From positions 126,015-190,014 of the forward strand of contig JEMX01000028.1 in assembly GCA_000585055.1 (NCBI GenBank): a stretch of DNA of 64,000 nucleotides. The letters run 5' to 3'. Numbering within the stretch: position 1 is the first letter of the stretch; each line of letters begins with the position of its first letter. Both the position numbers and the translations under genes were made by a program. The notes under the pieces are model-generated. The model was not told where the DNA came from, did not search any database, and saw only the letters and a program-made list of their open reading frames with translations. Origin of the DNA: Candidatus Accumulibacter appositus (GTDB lineage: Bacteria > Pseudomonadota > Gammaproteobacteria > Burkholderiales > Rhodocyclaceae). Below are positions 53,567 to 61,906 of this stretch, piece after piece.

Positions 53567-55105
53567 ATGCTGCAACTAGCAACGCTCATCAAACACCATG
53601 CGCAGTTTCGACCGGATCAGGTAGCGGTCGTTTTCGAGCAGGACCGGCTGACCTGGCGCGAGTTCGAGGCGCGCGTCAGCCAATGTGCTCGGCTTCTGAC
53701 CTGGCTTGGCGTGCGCAAGGGCGATCGCGTGGCGACGGTCTTGTCGAACTGCCGGGAGCTGCTCGAAGTCTACTGGGCCGTGCCGTCGATCGGCGCCGTT
53801 TTGGTGCCGCTCAGTCCCTTGTTGATGCCTTCAGGTCTGAGCAGTCTGCTGCGCGACTCGGGTGCCCGCTGCCTGGTCACGCAGCGCTCGTTGGCGCCGA
53901 TGCTCGACCAGGTGCGGGCAGAGCTACCCGAGCTTGTCGCCGACCACGTGCTGCTGGTCGACGGTGCGGCCGGCGATTACCCGGACTACGGGTCCTTGCT
54001 CAAGACCTGTCCACAAGGCGGCAGCGAGCCGCTGCAGGTCGGTGCCGACGACCTCTTCAACATCATGTACACCAGTGGCACCACCGGCCTGCCGAAAGGC
54101 ATCATCCACAGCCATTTCGTGCGCTCGATGTACAGCACGCTGTTCGCGTCCGCCTGGCGGATGACGTCGGAGTCGGTGGTGCTGCACACCGGTGCAATCG
54201 TCTTCAACGGTGCTTTCGTGACCCTGATGCCTTGCTTCTACCTGGGCGCGCGCTACCTCCTGCAGCGCCAGTTCGACGCCGAGGAGGCGATCGAAATCAT
54301 CGCCCGCGAGCGGGTCACGCACACCATGATGGTACCGGCACAGATCATCGCCGTGCTCAATGCAGCGAATTTCGCGCCCGAGAAACTGGCCTCGCTGGAA
54401 ATGATCCTCTCTCTCGGTGCGCCGCTGTACCAAGAGTACAAGGACTTGCTCAATCGCCTGCTCCCGGATCGCTTCTACGAGCTCTATGGCCTCACGGAAG
54501 GTTTCTGGACCATCCTCGACAAAACGCAGTCGCTACGCAAATCCGGTTCGGTCGGTGCTCCACCCGCGTTCTACGAGATGCGCATCGTCCGTGACGACGG
54601 CAGCGATGCGCCGGCCGGCGAAGTCGGCGAGATCGTCGGCCGCGGCCCCTCGCTGATGGGCGGCTACTACGGTCGCCCCGATTTGACCGAGCAGGCGATT
54701 CGCGACGGCTGGCTATTCACCGGCGACCTCGGCTATACCGACGGCGAAGGCTACCTGTACCTGGTCGATCGCAAGAAGGACATGATCGACAGCGGCGGTG
54801 TCAAGGTGTACCCGAAGGACGTCGAGGAGGTCGCCGCTCGCCACCCGGCGGTCAGGGAGGTCGCTGTCTTTGGCGTGGCGCACGCGAAATGGGGCGAAAC
54901 GCCGGTCGCCGCCGTCGTCCTCAATGCCGGTGCCTCGATCACCGCTGGCGAACTGCGCGACTGGATCAACGAACGCGTCGGCGCCCGCTACCAACGCCTG
55001 CACGCGCTGCAGATCATGGACGACTTCCCGCGCAACGCCGCCGGCAAGACGCTGAAGCGCGAAATGCGCGACGCCTACCAGGCGGCGGCCGGCGAGGGCG
55101 GCTGA
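53567..55105 (+). CDS. AMP-dependent acyl-CoA synthetase/ligase
   Basis: 512 residues from ATG 53567, chosen for its AGGAGGAG; the frame runs upstream without conservation. ANL-superfamily motifs: MYTSGTTGLPKGIIH (P-loop), YELYGLTEGF (A5), DGWLFTGDLGYTDGEGYLYLVDRKKDMI (A7/A8 hinge) and the catalytic Lys in NAAGKTLKRE. It activates a carboxylic acid to its CoA thioester; the acid is not evident. In the PHA block, activation of fatty or hydroxy acids is the natural inference. Confidence 0.88.
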   Translation: MLQLATLIKHHAQFRPDQVAVVFEQDRLTWREFEARVSQCARLLTWLGVRKGDRVATVLSNCRELLEVYWAVPSIGAVLVPLSPLLMPSGLSSLLRDSGARCLVTQRSLAPMLDQVRAELPELVADHVLLVDGAAGDYPDYGSLLKTCPQGGSEPLQVGADDLFNIMYTSGTTGLPKGIIHSHFVRSMYSTLFASAWRMTSESVVLHTGAIVFNGAFVTLMPCFYLGARYLLQRQFDAEEAIEIIARERVTHTMMVPAQIIAVLNAANFAPEKLASLEMILSLGAPLYQEYKDLLNRLLPDRFYELYGLTEGFWTILDKTQSLRKSGSVGAPPAFYEMRIVRDDGSDAPAGEVGEIVGRGPSLMGGYYGRPDLTEQAIRDGWLFTGDLGYTDGEGYLYLVDRKKDMIDSGGVKVYPKDVEEVAARHPAVREVAVFGVAHAKWGETPVAAVVLNAGASITAGELRDWINERVGARYQRLHALQIMDDFPRNAAGKTLKREMRDAYQAAAGEGG

Positions 55106-55176
55106 GCGCACGGCGACGGGCCTTCGGCGGGAGCTGTGCGATGAGCCGTGCCGCCGTCTGCGGAGGTCGCGGTGGT

Positions 55177-55197
55177 GTGGCGCTCGGGTAGCGCCAC
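55177..55197. other. Hairpin in the ligase-phaC gap
   Basis: Perfect 8-bp stem (GTGGCGCT / AGCGCCAC, loop of 5) in the 213-bp gap between the convergent ligase and phaC genes. No U-run follows on either strand, so termination is uncertain. Confidence 0.35.
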
Positions 55198-55318
55198 CAG
55201 TCACCGCCCGCAACGGGTAGTTTGGCCGCGTCACCTGGGCAGTTACCTCCTCAATTCGGCGCCCGAAAGGGTCCGCCTGATTCGGTCAGGATAGACCGCG
55301 GCAGCCGAAAGCGATGGC

Positions 55319-57481
55319 TTACTGCTGCAGGACGTAGGTGCCCGGGCTGTCGCAGAGCGGCTCGTAGCCTTTTTCGGCGGCGCCCATCGCCGGTGGCGCT
55401 GCGCGGCCCGACGAGTGTGCTTCCAGCCACTGCTGCCAGGCGGGCCACCACGAGCCTTCCGATTTCGGCGTGCGTTCCTTCCAGGTTTCCGGGTCGATGC
55501 AGCGGTCGCCTTCGTGGCAGACGCTGAGCTGGTAGGAGCGGCGCGGGTGGCCCGGTTCGTTGACGATGCCGACGTTGTGGCCGCCGCTGGTGAGGACGAA
55601 CGTCAGCTCGGTGGCGTCGCTTTGCAGGTGCAGCTTGTAGACCGAGTGCCAGGGGGCGACGTGGTCGCCGGCCGCGGCGACAGCGAAGATTGGGCAGTGG
55701 ATGTCGCTGATCGAGATGGCGCGCCCTTCGACCATGTACTTGCCTTGGAAAAGTTCATTGTCCACGTATAGCCGGCGCAGCAGTTCGGAGTGCTGGCGAT
55801 AGGGCATGCGCGTGCCGTCGGCGTTCCAGGCCATCAGGTCGAACATCGGCTCGCGGTGTCCGAGGTAGTACTCGCGGACCATTTTCGACCAGATCAGGTC
55901 GGCCGATTTGAGGACCTGGAAGCCGCCGGAAACCTGCTTGTGATCGAGGTAGCCTGTCTGCCACATCATGTCTTCGAGCAGTGTCACTTCGCTGGCGTCC
56001 ATGAAGACGTTGATTTCGCCGACTTCGGTGAAGTCGGTCATGGTGGTGAACAGAGTGACGCTGGCCAGACGCTCGTCGCCGTCGCGCGCCATGGCAGCGG
56101 CGGTGATGGTCAGCAGGATGCCGCCCAGACAGTAACCGGCGGCGTGGATCTTGAGCCCGGGTTGCAGCTCGGAGATGACCTCGATGGCCGCCAGCGTGCC
56201 GTGTCGGCGGTAGTCCTCCATGCCCAGGTTGCGGTGCTCGGGACCGGGGTTGAGCCAGGAAACCATGTACACGGAATGGCCGCGGTCGACGAGGTACTTG
56301 ACCAGCGAGTTGTGCGGCGAGAGGTCGAGGATGTAGTACTTCATCATCCACGCCGATTGCATCAGCACGGGTTCGCGGTGCACCGTATCGGTGGTCGGCG
56401 CATACTGAATCAGCTCGATCAGGTGATTGCGGTAGACCACCTTGCCGGGCGTGACGGCGAGGTTCTCACCGACGCGGAAGGCTTCGACGCCGGCGGGCGC
56501 TTCGTTGCGCAGGGAGCGTTTGAAGTCCTCGCGGTAGTTGCTTGCGCCGCGAAGCAGATTGGCGCCGCGCTCATTGATCGTCGCTTCGGCGATCTCGGGG
56601 TTCAGGAAGGGGAGGTTGCATGGTGCCGTCATGTCCAGGATCTGGCGGGCGGTGAAGGAGACGGCGGCCTGACTGTGTTTCGAGATGCCGCGGACGTCGG
56701 TGGTCGCGTTGTGCCACCACTGCTGATTGAGCAGGAAGCCCTGGTAGATGACGTTGTAGGGAAAACGCTGCCAGCCGGGATGGTCGAAACGATGATCGCC
56801 GGGGAGTGGCTGGATGCACGGCTCGGCGTTGCCGGTGACCGCCGATGTCAGGGCGTAGCTGCCCAGACGCATGGCTTTGCGTGTCGCCTTGGCGGCCAAT
56901 TGGAACTGTTTTCCGGGTGAAGAAGCCAGGTGCACCATCCAGTCGAGGTAGGCCATGGCTAGCGACGCCGGAGAAATGCCTCCGCTAAGTTTGCCGAGCG
57001 CGACATTGGTCATGCGGTCGATTTCTTCGAGTGCGCTGGAGTCGAGGAGGTGGCGATCACCGAGGCGGCGAGACAGGTCTGCGTGCGCTGGGGTGGCGGC
57101 GGTCGCGCCGGGTGTCGTTGCTGCTTTCGCCCCGGCTTTGAGGTCCGTCGCCACGTTCCGGGCCGCTCCGGTCGTCGCCGGCGCCTTGGCCGACTTGCTC
57201 TGCCGGGTCGCTCTGGGTCGGCGCTCGTTGGCTGCCGTGCTTTCTGCTTCGCCGGTCGGTGGGATGCTGCTTGCCGCAGCTTCGCCTGCTCCCGGGGTTG
57301 TTACGGAGCTGGGAGCCGGTTTCTTGCGGCTCGTCGCGCCTGCTCTGGGGCGCCGCTTGGCAAGCGGCTTGTTGCTGGCGCCGGTGCCTGAGGGGCCGCT
57401 CGGCAGGCTGGTCGATGCGCCATCTTCCGTGGCTTCCGCGTCGGTGGAGGGTGGCAGGGTGTTCTCAGGATTTTCGCTCAT
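55319..57481 (-). CDS. phaC: Class I-type PHA synthase with long basic N-terminal extension
   Basis: 720 residues. The catalytic core has AGYCLGG (C451), AAAGDHVAPW (D606) and TSGGHNVGIVN (H635); spacings (155, 29) are those of class I synthases. FLNPEIAEATINERGANLLRGASNYREDFKRSL and YYILDLSPHNSLVKYLVDRGHSVYMVSW are conserved PhaC segments. Residues 1-about 130 are low-complexity, rich in Ala, Thr, Ser, Pro and Lys/Arg (KRRPRAGATSRKKPA), and account for the extra length over the roughly 590-residue C. necator enzyme. It polymerises (R)-3-hydroxyacyl-CoA at the granule surface. Confidence 0.93.
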   Translation of the reverse strand: MSENPENTLPPSTDAEATEDGASTSLPSGPSGTGASNKPLAKRRPRAGATSRKKPAPSSVTTPGAGEAAASSIPPTGEAESTAANERRPRATRQSKSAKAPATTGAARNVATDLKAGAKAATTPGATAATPAHADLSRRLGDRHLLDSSALEEIDRMTNVALGKLSGGISPASLAMAYLDWMVHLASSPGKQFQLAAKATRKAMRLGSYALTSAVTGNAEPCIQPLPGDHRFDHPGWQRFPYNVIYQGFLLNQQWWHNATTDVRGISKHSQAAVSFTARQILDMTAPCNLPFLNPEIAEATINERGANLLRGASNYREDFKRSLRNEAPAGVEAFRVGENLAVTPGKVVYRNHLIELIQYAPTTDTVHREPVLMQSAWMMKYYILDLSPHNSLVKYLVDRGHSVYMVSWLNPGPEHRNLGMEDYRRHGTLAAIEVISELQPGLKIHAAGYCLGGILLTITAAAMARDGDERLASVTLFTTMTDFTEVGEINVFMDASEVTLLEDMMWQTGYLDHKQVSGGFQVLKSADLIWSKMVREYYLGHREPMFDLMAWNADGTRMPYRQHSELLRRLYVDNELFQGKYMVEGRAISISDIHCPIFAVAAAGDHVAPWHSVYKLHLQSDATELTFVLTSGGHNVGIVNEPGHPRRSYQLSVCHEGDRCIDPETWKERTPKSEGSWWPAWQQWLEAHSSGRAAPPAMGAAEKGYEPLCDSPGTYVLQQ

Positions 57482-58456
57482 GGGATTTCTTCCAATGTCT
57501 GGCGGAGCGTCCGAAAGTCGTGGCCGCGAAGCGCTTCGCCGAAAGCAAAAATGCTAAGGCACACGAGGCGGCGGCGGCCTGATCCAGGTCAACTGCAAGG
57601 ACTCTCGCGGCGCCCGCGGAGGGCTCGCGAGTTCGAGCAGCCTGTCGGACTTAACGCCAGCTAGATCCGGGTGCTCGAAACTGCTTGTTATCTGTATGTG
57701 GATCCGGCGTGGGGAAAGTCCGACAGGTCGCCAGCGACGTCGTCGCCCGGCGGATGGCTTGCGGGAAGCTTCGCCCGTTTGTCTTGGGATTGGCTCTACG
57801 CCATGTGTGGCAATTGGTTGTTTTTTTAGCCAATCAATACCCTAGGATCAGCTCTCGAAACCGCAGCTCGGCTCGTTCGCGGGGAGTGGGCCGCGAAGGG
57901 GGGCGAAAGGGGGCGCAGCGCAGGCGGCCCACGGTTGGCGGGGAAGCGCCGAAAACGGCGCGGCCTCTTGGCGGAGCACTCACTGCGTCGCTTGCACCCA
58001 AACGGGGCGGAGGAGCCGGCTGGCAGCGTCGCAATGCAGAAGGATAGTGCCAAGGCGCTGTGCCCAAGGTCCCGCGAAGCCTGGAAATACAGGCTTGATG
58101 ACAAACGGCACGGGCGTGGGCCGCATCCCGTCGAACCGGGCACACTACTTGCTTTGGAACTCCTATTCTACGAGGAGAAGGGCATGGCCAGCATTCCTCC
58201 GTCCGGTCGGCGACTTGCGCCGCGCCGCCGCCAACACCTCTATAAATCCCAGCTCGCTTGGGTAACAATGCAGCAGCCAAATGGGTACCCCTGCGGTAAT
58301 CCCATCAAGACGGTAGTTGATAGTAGTAAATCAGCCTTTAGATGAACTTAATGCTATTTTTCATAGCAGTCTATTCATAAAAGGATGAGTAAGTGCCGAA
58401 AACGGGGGGGTTTATCTCCTGCCGACAACCGATGTAACAACACGGAGAAATATGAT
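57482..58456. other. Long non-coding region between phaC and dctP
   Basis: About 975 bp with no supported gene. Overlapping open frames on both strands (57834-58345) are Arg/Pro-rich and lack a recognisable domain; they may be degenerate or non-coding. A 7-bp hairpin (AAGCCTG/CAGGCTT) is at 58077-58096. From about 58280 the base composition turns AT-rich, leading into the TRAP genes. The phaC promoter must lie at the left end. This looks like a junction between core and acquired sequence. Confidence 0.45.
58352..58368. promoter_or_regulatory. Small palindrome upstream of dctP
   Basis: TGCTAT-TTTTC-ATAGCA, a perfect 6-bp inverted repeat about 90 bp before the dctP ATG in AT-rich sequence. It could be an operator; no U-run follows. 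Confidence 0.35.
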
Positions 58457-59495
58457 ATGCTGAAATTGCGAAAGATAATGACGACTTTGGTGCTAGCCGC
58501 CACGTTGCTTTCAGGTCTTATAGCGGCCCAGGTGTCCGCGGCCGATTATAACTGGCGTTTCGCTAACCTCTACGGGCGTGGCACAGCATTCGGTACGCTC
58601 TATGAAAAGCTGGGCAGTAATATCGAATCGATGTCCGCCGGTCGTATCAAAGTGCAGGTGCTTTATTCGGGTGAAGGCGTCGGCACGACGGGCCTTCTGA
58701 GTGCGGTAAAATCAGGACTGATCACCATGGGGGCACCTTTCCAGTCGATGCATGCGGGTGAACTGCCCGCCGGCATAGTGGAGATCGGGCTGCCGGGCGG
58801 AACCGATGATACGGGGGCTGCCGGGCGGAACCGATGATACGGCCGAACTGTACAAGCTGTTTCATGAGAAGGGCTGGGACAAAGTGCTGGAAAAAGCCTA
58901 CGGCTCTCAGGGGTTGGTGTGGCTGGAGCCCTACATTCAGCCGCCGGTATATGTAATCACCAAGAATCCGATCAATTCCATCGCCGATTTCAAAGGCCTG
59001 AAAATCCGTGCGCCGGGTGCCTATGGAAAATTCCTGCGTAATCTGGGCGCGTCACCGGTGTCGCTGGCGTGGAACGAGATCTACACGAGCATGGCAACCG
59101 GTGTCATCGACGGTTCTATCGGCAGCAACATGATTGACCACCGTGATGGCAACCATGTGGAAGTGGCCAAGTACATGTACCGCTTGCCGCTCGCAGGCGC
59201 ACAGGTGCTGCCGATCATTGTAAATCGCGCTGCCTGGAAAAAGCTGCCGGCAGATTTGCAGGATGTGGTGCGTAAGGCCACGGTGATACATGCCGAGGAG
59301 CAGCTTGCAATGTCCAAGAAGTGGGAATCCGAAGCGGTTGCCGAAATGGAGAAAAAAGGTTTGCTGTGGAGCCCGGAACCGTCCGAGGCAGATCGCAAGG
59401 CCTGGGCGGCTGCCGGCGCCAGCCTGTTGGATGAATATGCTGCCCAGGACAAATACAGCAAGCAGCTAATTGATATCATGAAAAACAAAAAGTAA
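58457..59495 (+). pseudogene. dctP: TRAP transporter substrate-binding protein, frameshifted
   Basis: The gene starts at ATG 58457 with a signal peptide (KIMTTLVLAATLLSGLIAAQVSAAD) and DctP-family sequence (FANLYGRGTAFGTLYEKLGSNIESM). It is broken near residue 120: an exact 28-bp tandem duplication at 58787-58842 shifts the frame, so the first reading ends in GAAGRNR and a stop. The remainder, from about 58843 to 59495, is intact in another frame and contains the rest of the family (IADFKGLKIRAPGAYGKFL, SLAWNEIYTSMATGVIDGSIG). Removing one copy restores a protein of about 336 residues. dctQ and dctM follow intact. A recent mutation or an assembly error are both possible. Confidence 0.85.
58787..58842. 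repeat. 28-bp exact tandem duplication inside dctP
   Basis: Copies at 58787-58814 and 58815-58842 are identical, each starting GGGCTGCCGGGCGGAACC. The unit length is not a multiple of three, hence the frameshift. Confidence 0.95.
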
Positions 59496-59582
59496 TCTCG
59501 ATCTCGCGTTTAAACGCACCCTTCATTGGCAAGTAACGTATGAAGGGTGACTTGCACATCACCTGAAAAGCAGGCAGATGGC

Positions 59583-59635
59583 GCTCTCACTTCCGGTGTC
59601 CGATCATCAGTTGGGCAACCGGAAGTCGAGAGAGC
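59583..59635. repeat. Imperfect inverted repeat in the dctP-dctQ gap
   Basis: Arms GCTCTC-ACTTCCGGT (59583-59597) and ACCGGAAGT-(CGA)-GAGAGC (59618-59635) pair over 15 bp with a 3-base bulge and a 20-base loop. Structure without a known family. Confidence 0.5.
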
Positions 59636-59940
59636 AGCAAGCGTACTAAGAGTACGCGAATGCGTTCGGAAGGCGGCTGAACGGCAAGGACGTCTCCAGA
59701 AGGTTCTGGAACGATGGCGGTCTGAGCAGCGAGTCACCGGCCAAACAGCGTTACTTTCGCCAAACTCCTGAAACTACCACGCAGCAGGGTTTTTCCGAAG
59801 GGCCTTGGTCCGTGATGCTTATTGAGGGTTGTCCCCTCGGTAATCCCTGCTAGCAATTTTCCAGTGGGTCAGTGAAAAGCGTTGGTGTAGGACAGCAGGA
59901 TCGCCGATCTCTCGACGCTGGCTATACGCTCTTTTCGACT

Positions 59941-59946
59941 TATAAT
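59941..59946 (+). promoter_or_regulatory. Candidate -10 element before dctQ
   Basis: Perfect TATAAT 23 bases before the dctQ ATG; the -35 region (CTGGCT) is poor. It could give dctQM their own transcript. Confidence 0.35.
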
Positions 59947-59968
59947 CTTTGGCATTGCAGGTGTCTGA

Positions 59969-60511
59969 ATGACCTTAACTGCTTTGAAAATGTTATGCCG
60001 CGGCATAGATCTTGTTGTCATGCTCATGGGCAGGGCAGCCTCATACCTGATGCCGATGCTGGCGTTCGTGGTCGCGTATGAAGTTTTCTCCCGCTACTTC
60101 CTCAATAGTCCAACTATTTGGGCCTTCGATCTATCGCTGTTCATGTTTGGCTATGTCGCTGCACTCGGCGGTGCCTATGCGCAGCAGAAAAAAGCGCATA
60201 TCAATGTGGACATCCTATATGCGCACGTCCACAAGAATACCCGCCAGGTTTTCGATTTGATATCTTACTCTCTTGGTATTTTCTTTCTTTGGATTGTTTT
60301 GGATATGAGTATCGGAAAGTTACTGGAGGCGATTGAGTTCGATTATCGGCGAGAAAGCGAGTGGGCGCCGCCGATGTACCATTTCTGGATCATGTCGATA
60401 ATCGCTTGCGGATTGTTCATTGCCCAGTTGGGCCGGGACATGCTGGTCGCCATATACTACCTATTCACAGGCAAGGATCTCCTTGCGCAGGGGGATTCTG
60501 ATGGGAATTGA
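59969..60511 (+). CDS. dctQ: TRAP transporter small permease
   Basis: 180 residues with four transmembrane helices and the DctQ features (FVVAYEVFSRYFLNSPTIWAFDLSLFMFGYVAALGGAYAQQKKAHINVDIL). It pairs with DctM in the inner membrane to import solutes bound by the periplasmic DctP, driven by Na+. Its end overlaps the dctM start by 11 bases. Confidence 0.92.
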   Translation: MTLTALKMLCRGIDLVVMLMGRAASYLMPMLAFVVAYEVFSRYFLNSPTIWAFDLSLFMFGYVAALGGAYAQQKKAHINVDILYAHVHKNTRQVFDLISYSLGIFFLWIVLDMSIGKLLEAIEFDYRRESEWAPPMYHFWIMSIIACGLFIAQLGRDMLVAIYYLFTGKDLLAQGDSDGN

Positions 60512-61832
60512 AGCGCTTACCGGCGTATTGCTTCTTTGTGTACTGGTATTTTTCGCGCTCGGTGCGCCGGTTGCACTGGCACTCGGCGGCATTGCCATGT
60601 CAATTGGGTACATGGTCTGGGGTGATGGTATATTTAATGTCATACCTACGACGCTCGAGGCAACCTATTTCAGTTTCGTGCTGCTGGCTATCCCGCTCTA
60701 TATCTATATGGGGCAACTTCTCACCAAGTCCGGAATTGGTGACGCGATGTTCAACGCCACTCAGATGGTCATTGGAAAAGTGCGGGGTTCGCTGGCGATC
60801 AGTGTGATCGGCGTCTGCTCGATGATCGGCGCGATGGTAGGGATCATCGGTGCCGGAATCATGACCTCAGGCAGTATCGCGCTGAAACCGATGCTGGACC
60901 GCGGATACAACCGGCAACTGGCCTTGGGTGTGATAATGGCGGGTGGTGCGCTAGGTATTCTGATTCCACCCAGTATCCCGATGATCATGTTTGCCGCCAC
61001 GACCCAGAACTCCGTTGGCCGTATGTTCCTGGGGGCAATGATGCCTGCCCTTTTGACCATCGCCATGCTGATTGTCTATGTGGTGATTAGTTGCCGACTT
61101 GACCCGAGCAGGGCGCCATTGGACCGTGAGCAGGAGGATGTCCCGGAACTCAGCGCCAAAGAAAAATTCAGGATTGCGCGTGACGGATTCTTCGCGATCC
61201 TGTTGATCGTTGCCGTGCTTGGTAGCATTATTTCTGGGATCGCAACGCCGACCGAGTCGGGAGCCATCGGCGTGGTCGGTGCGATCCTACTGGCTATTCT
61301 GTTCAAGCGTTTTAAGCTCGATATGTTCCGCACGGCCGGGATGCACACGGCGACTTTGGTCAGCGTTGCGATGTGGATCATCTTTGGTGCGTCGGTATTC
61401 AGCAATTTTCATCTGCTGATGGGCGTACAGGCGATGGTGGCGGATTTTACCGGCAGCCTAGATCTGCCTCCGTTAGCGATTGTCATCATGTTTCAGATCA
61501 TTATGCTGTTGCTCGGCTTCATCATTGATGAATTCATTATCGTGCTGATGTGCGCCCCCCTGTTTACACCGATTGTAGTGTCCATGGGATATGACCCTAT
61601 CTGGTTCGGGGTGCTGATGATCATCAATATTCTGGTCGCAGTGCAGACACCCCCTTACGGATTTGCGCTTTTTTATCTGAAGGGAATAGCGCCGGCCGAT
61701 GTCAGTATGGCCGACATTTACCGGTCGGTCGCGCCCTTCATCATGGTCAACCTGGTGGTCCTCGTGCTGTGCATGATTTTTCCGCAGATCATTCTTTGGC
61801 TGCCCAATTTGGTGATGGGCGGACCAGGGTAA
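60501..61832 (+). CDS. dctM: TRAP transporter large permease
   Basis: 443 residues from ATG 60501, preceded by GGGGG and overlapping dctQ. Eleven to twelve helices; family motifs include PVALALGGIAMSIGY, GVCSMIGAMVGIIGAGIMTSG, GALGILIPPSIPMIMFA, GIATPTESGAIGVVGAI and QTPPYGFALFYLKGIAP. It is the ion-coupled transport channel. The substrate is not deducible from sequence; organic acids are usual. The base composition of this cluster is less GC-rich than the rest of the window. Confidence 0.94.
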   Translation: MGIEALTGVLLLCVLVFFALGAPVALALGGIAMSIGYMVWGDGIFNVIPTTLEATYFSFVLLAIPLYIYMGQLLTKSGIGDAMFNATQMVIGKVRGSLAISVIGVCSMIGAMVGIIGAGIMTSGSIALKPMLDRGYNRQLALGVIMAGGALGILIPPSIPMIMFAATTQNSVGRMFLGAMMPALLTIAMLIVYVVISCRLDPSRAPLDREQEDVPELSAKEKFRIARDGFFAILLIVAVLGSIISGIATPTESGAIGVVGAILLAILFKRFKLDMFRTAGMHTATLVSVAMWIIFGASVFSNFHLLMGVQAMVADFTGSLDLPPLAIVIMFQIIMLLLGFIIDEFIIVLMCAPLFTPIVVSMGYDPIWFGVLMIINILVAVQTPPYGFALFYLKGIAPADVSMADIYRSVAPFIMVNLVVLVLCMIFPQIILWLPNLVMGGPG

Positions 61833-61906
61833 GTCGCTGTCCTGATGCGGTTTACGCTCGAATGGTGCTCGGAGGAGGCGCCGCACGCATGTGTGCAGCG
61901 GTGTGG

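Larger units (their letters stand above)
59496..59968. other. Gap between dctP and dctQ
   Basis: 473 bp inside what is normally a compact dctPQM operon. A 74-codon plus-strand frame (59547-59771) is Arg/Glu-rich and unrecognised. An imperfect inverted repeat is at 59583-59635. A perfect TATAAT lies just before dctQ. Confidence 0.45.

Noticed and set aside
53341-54594. 417-codon frame overlapping the acyl-CoA ligase
   Set aside because: Out of frame with a complete ANL enzyme; Arg/His-rich translation.
57834-58345. Overlapping frames (136 codons plus, 148 codons minus) as genes
   Set aside because: Arg/Pro-rich, no recognisable domain, no ribosome-binding site, mutually antisense.
59547-59771. 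74-codon frame as a group II intron reverse-transcriptase remnant
   Set aside because: The impression was vague; no reverse-transcriptase motif is visible in so short a frame.
59950-59965. TTGGCATTGCA before dctQ as a sigma-54 promoter
   Set aside because: The -24 and -12 parts are adjacent, without the required spacer.
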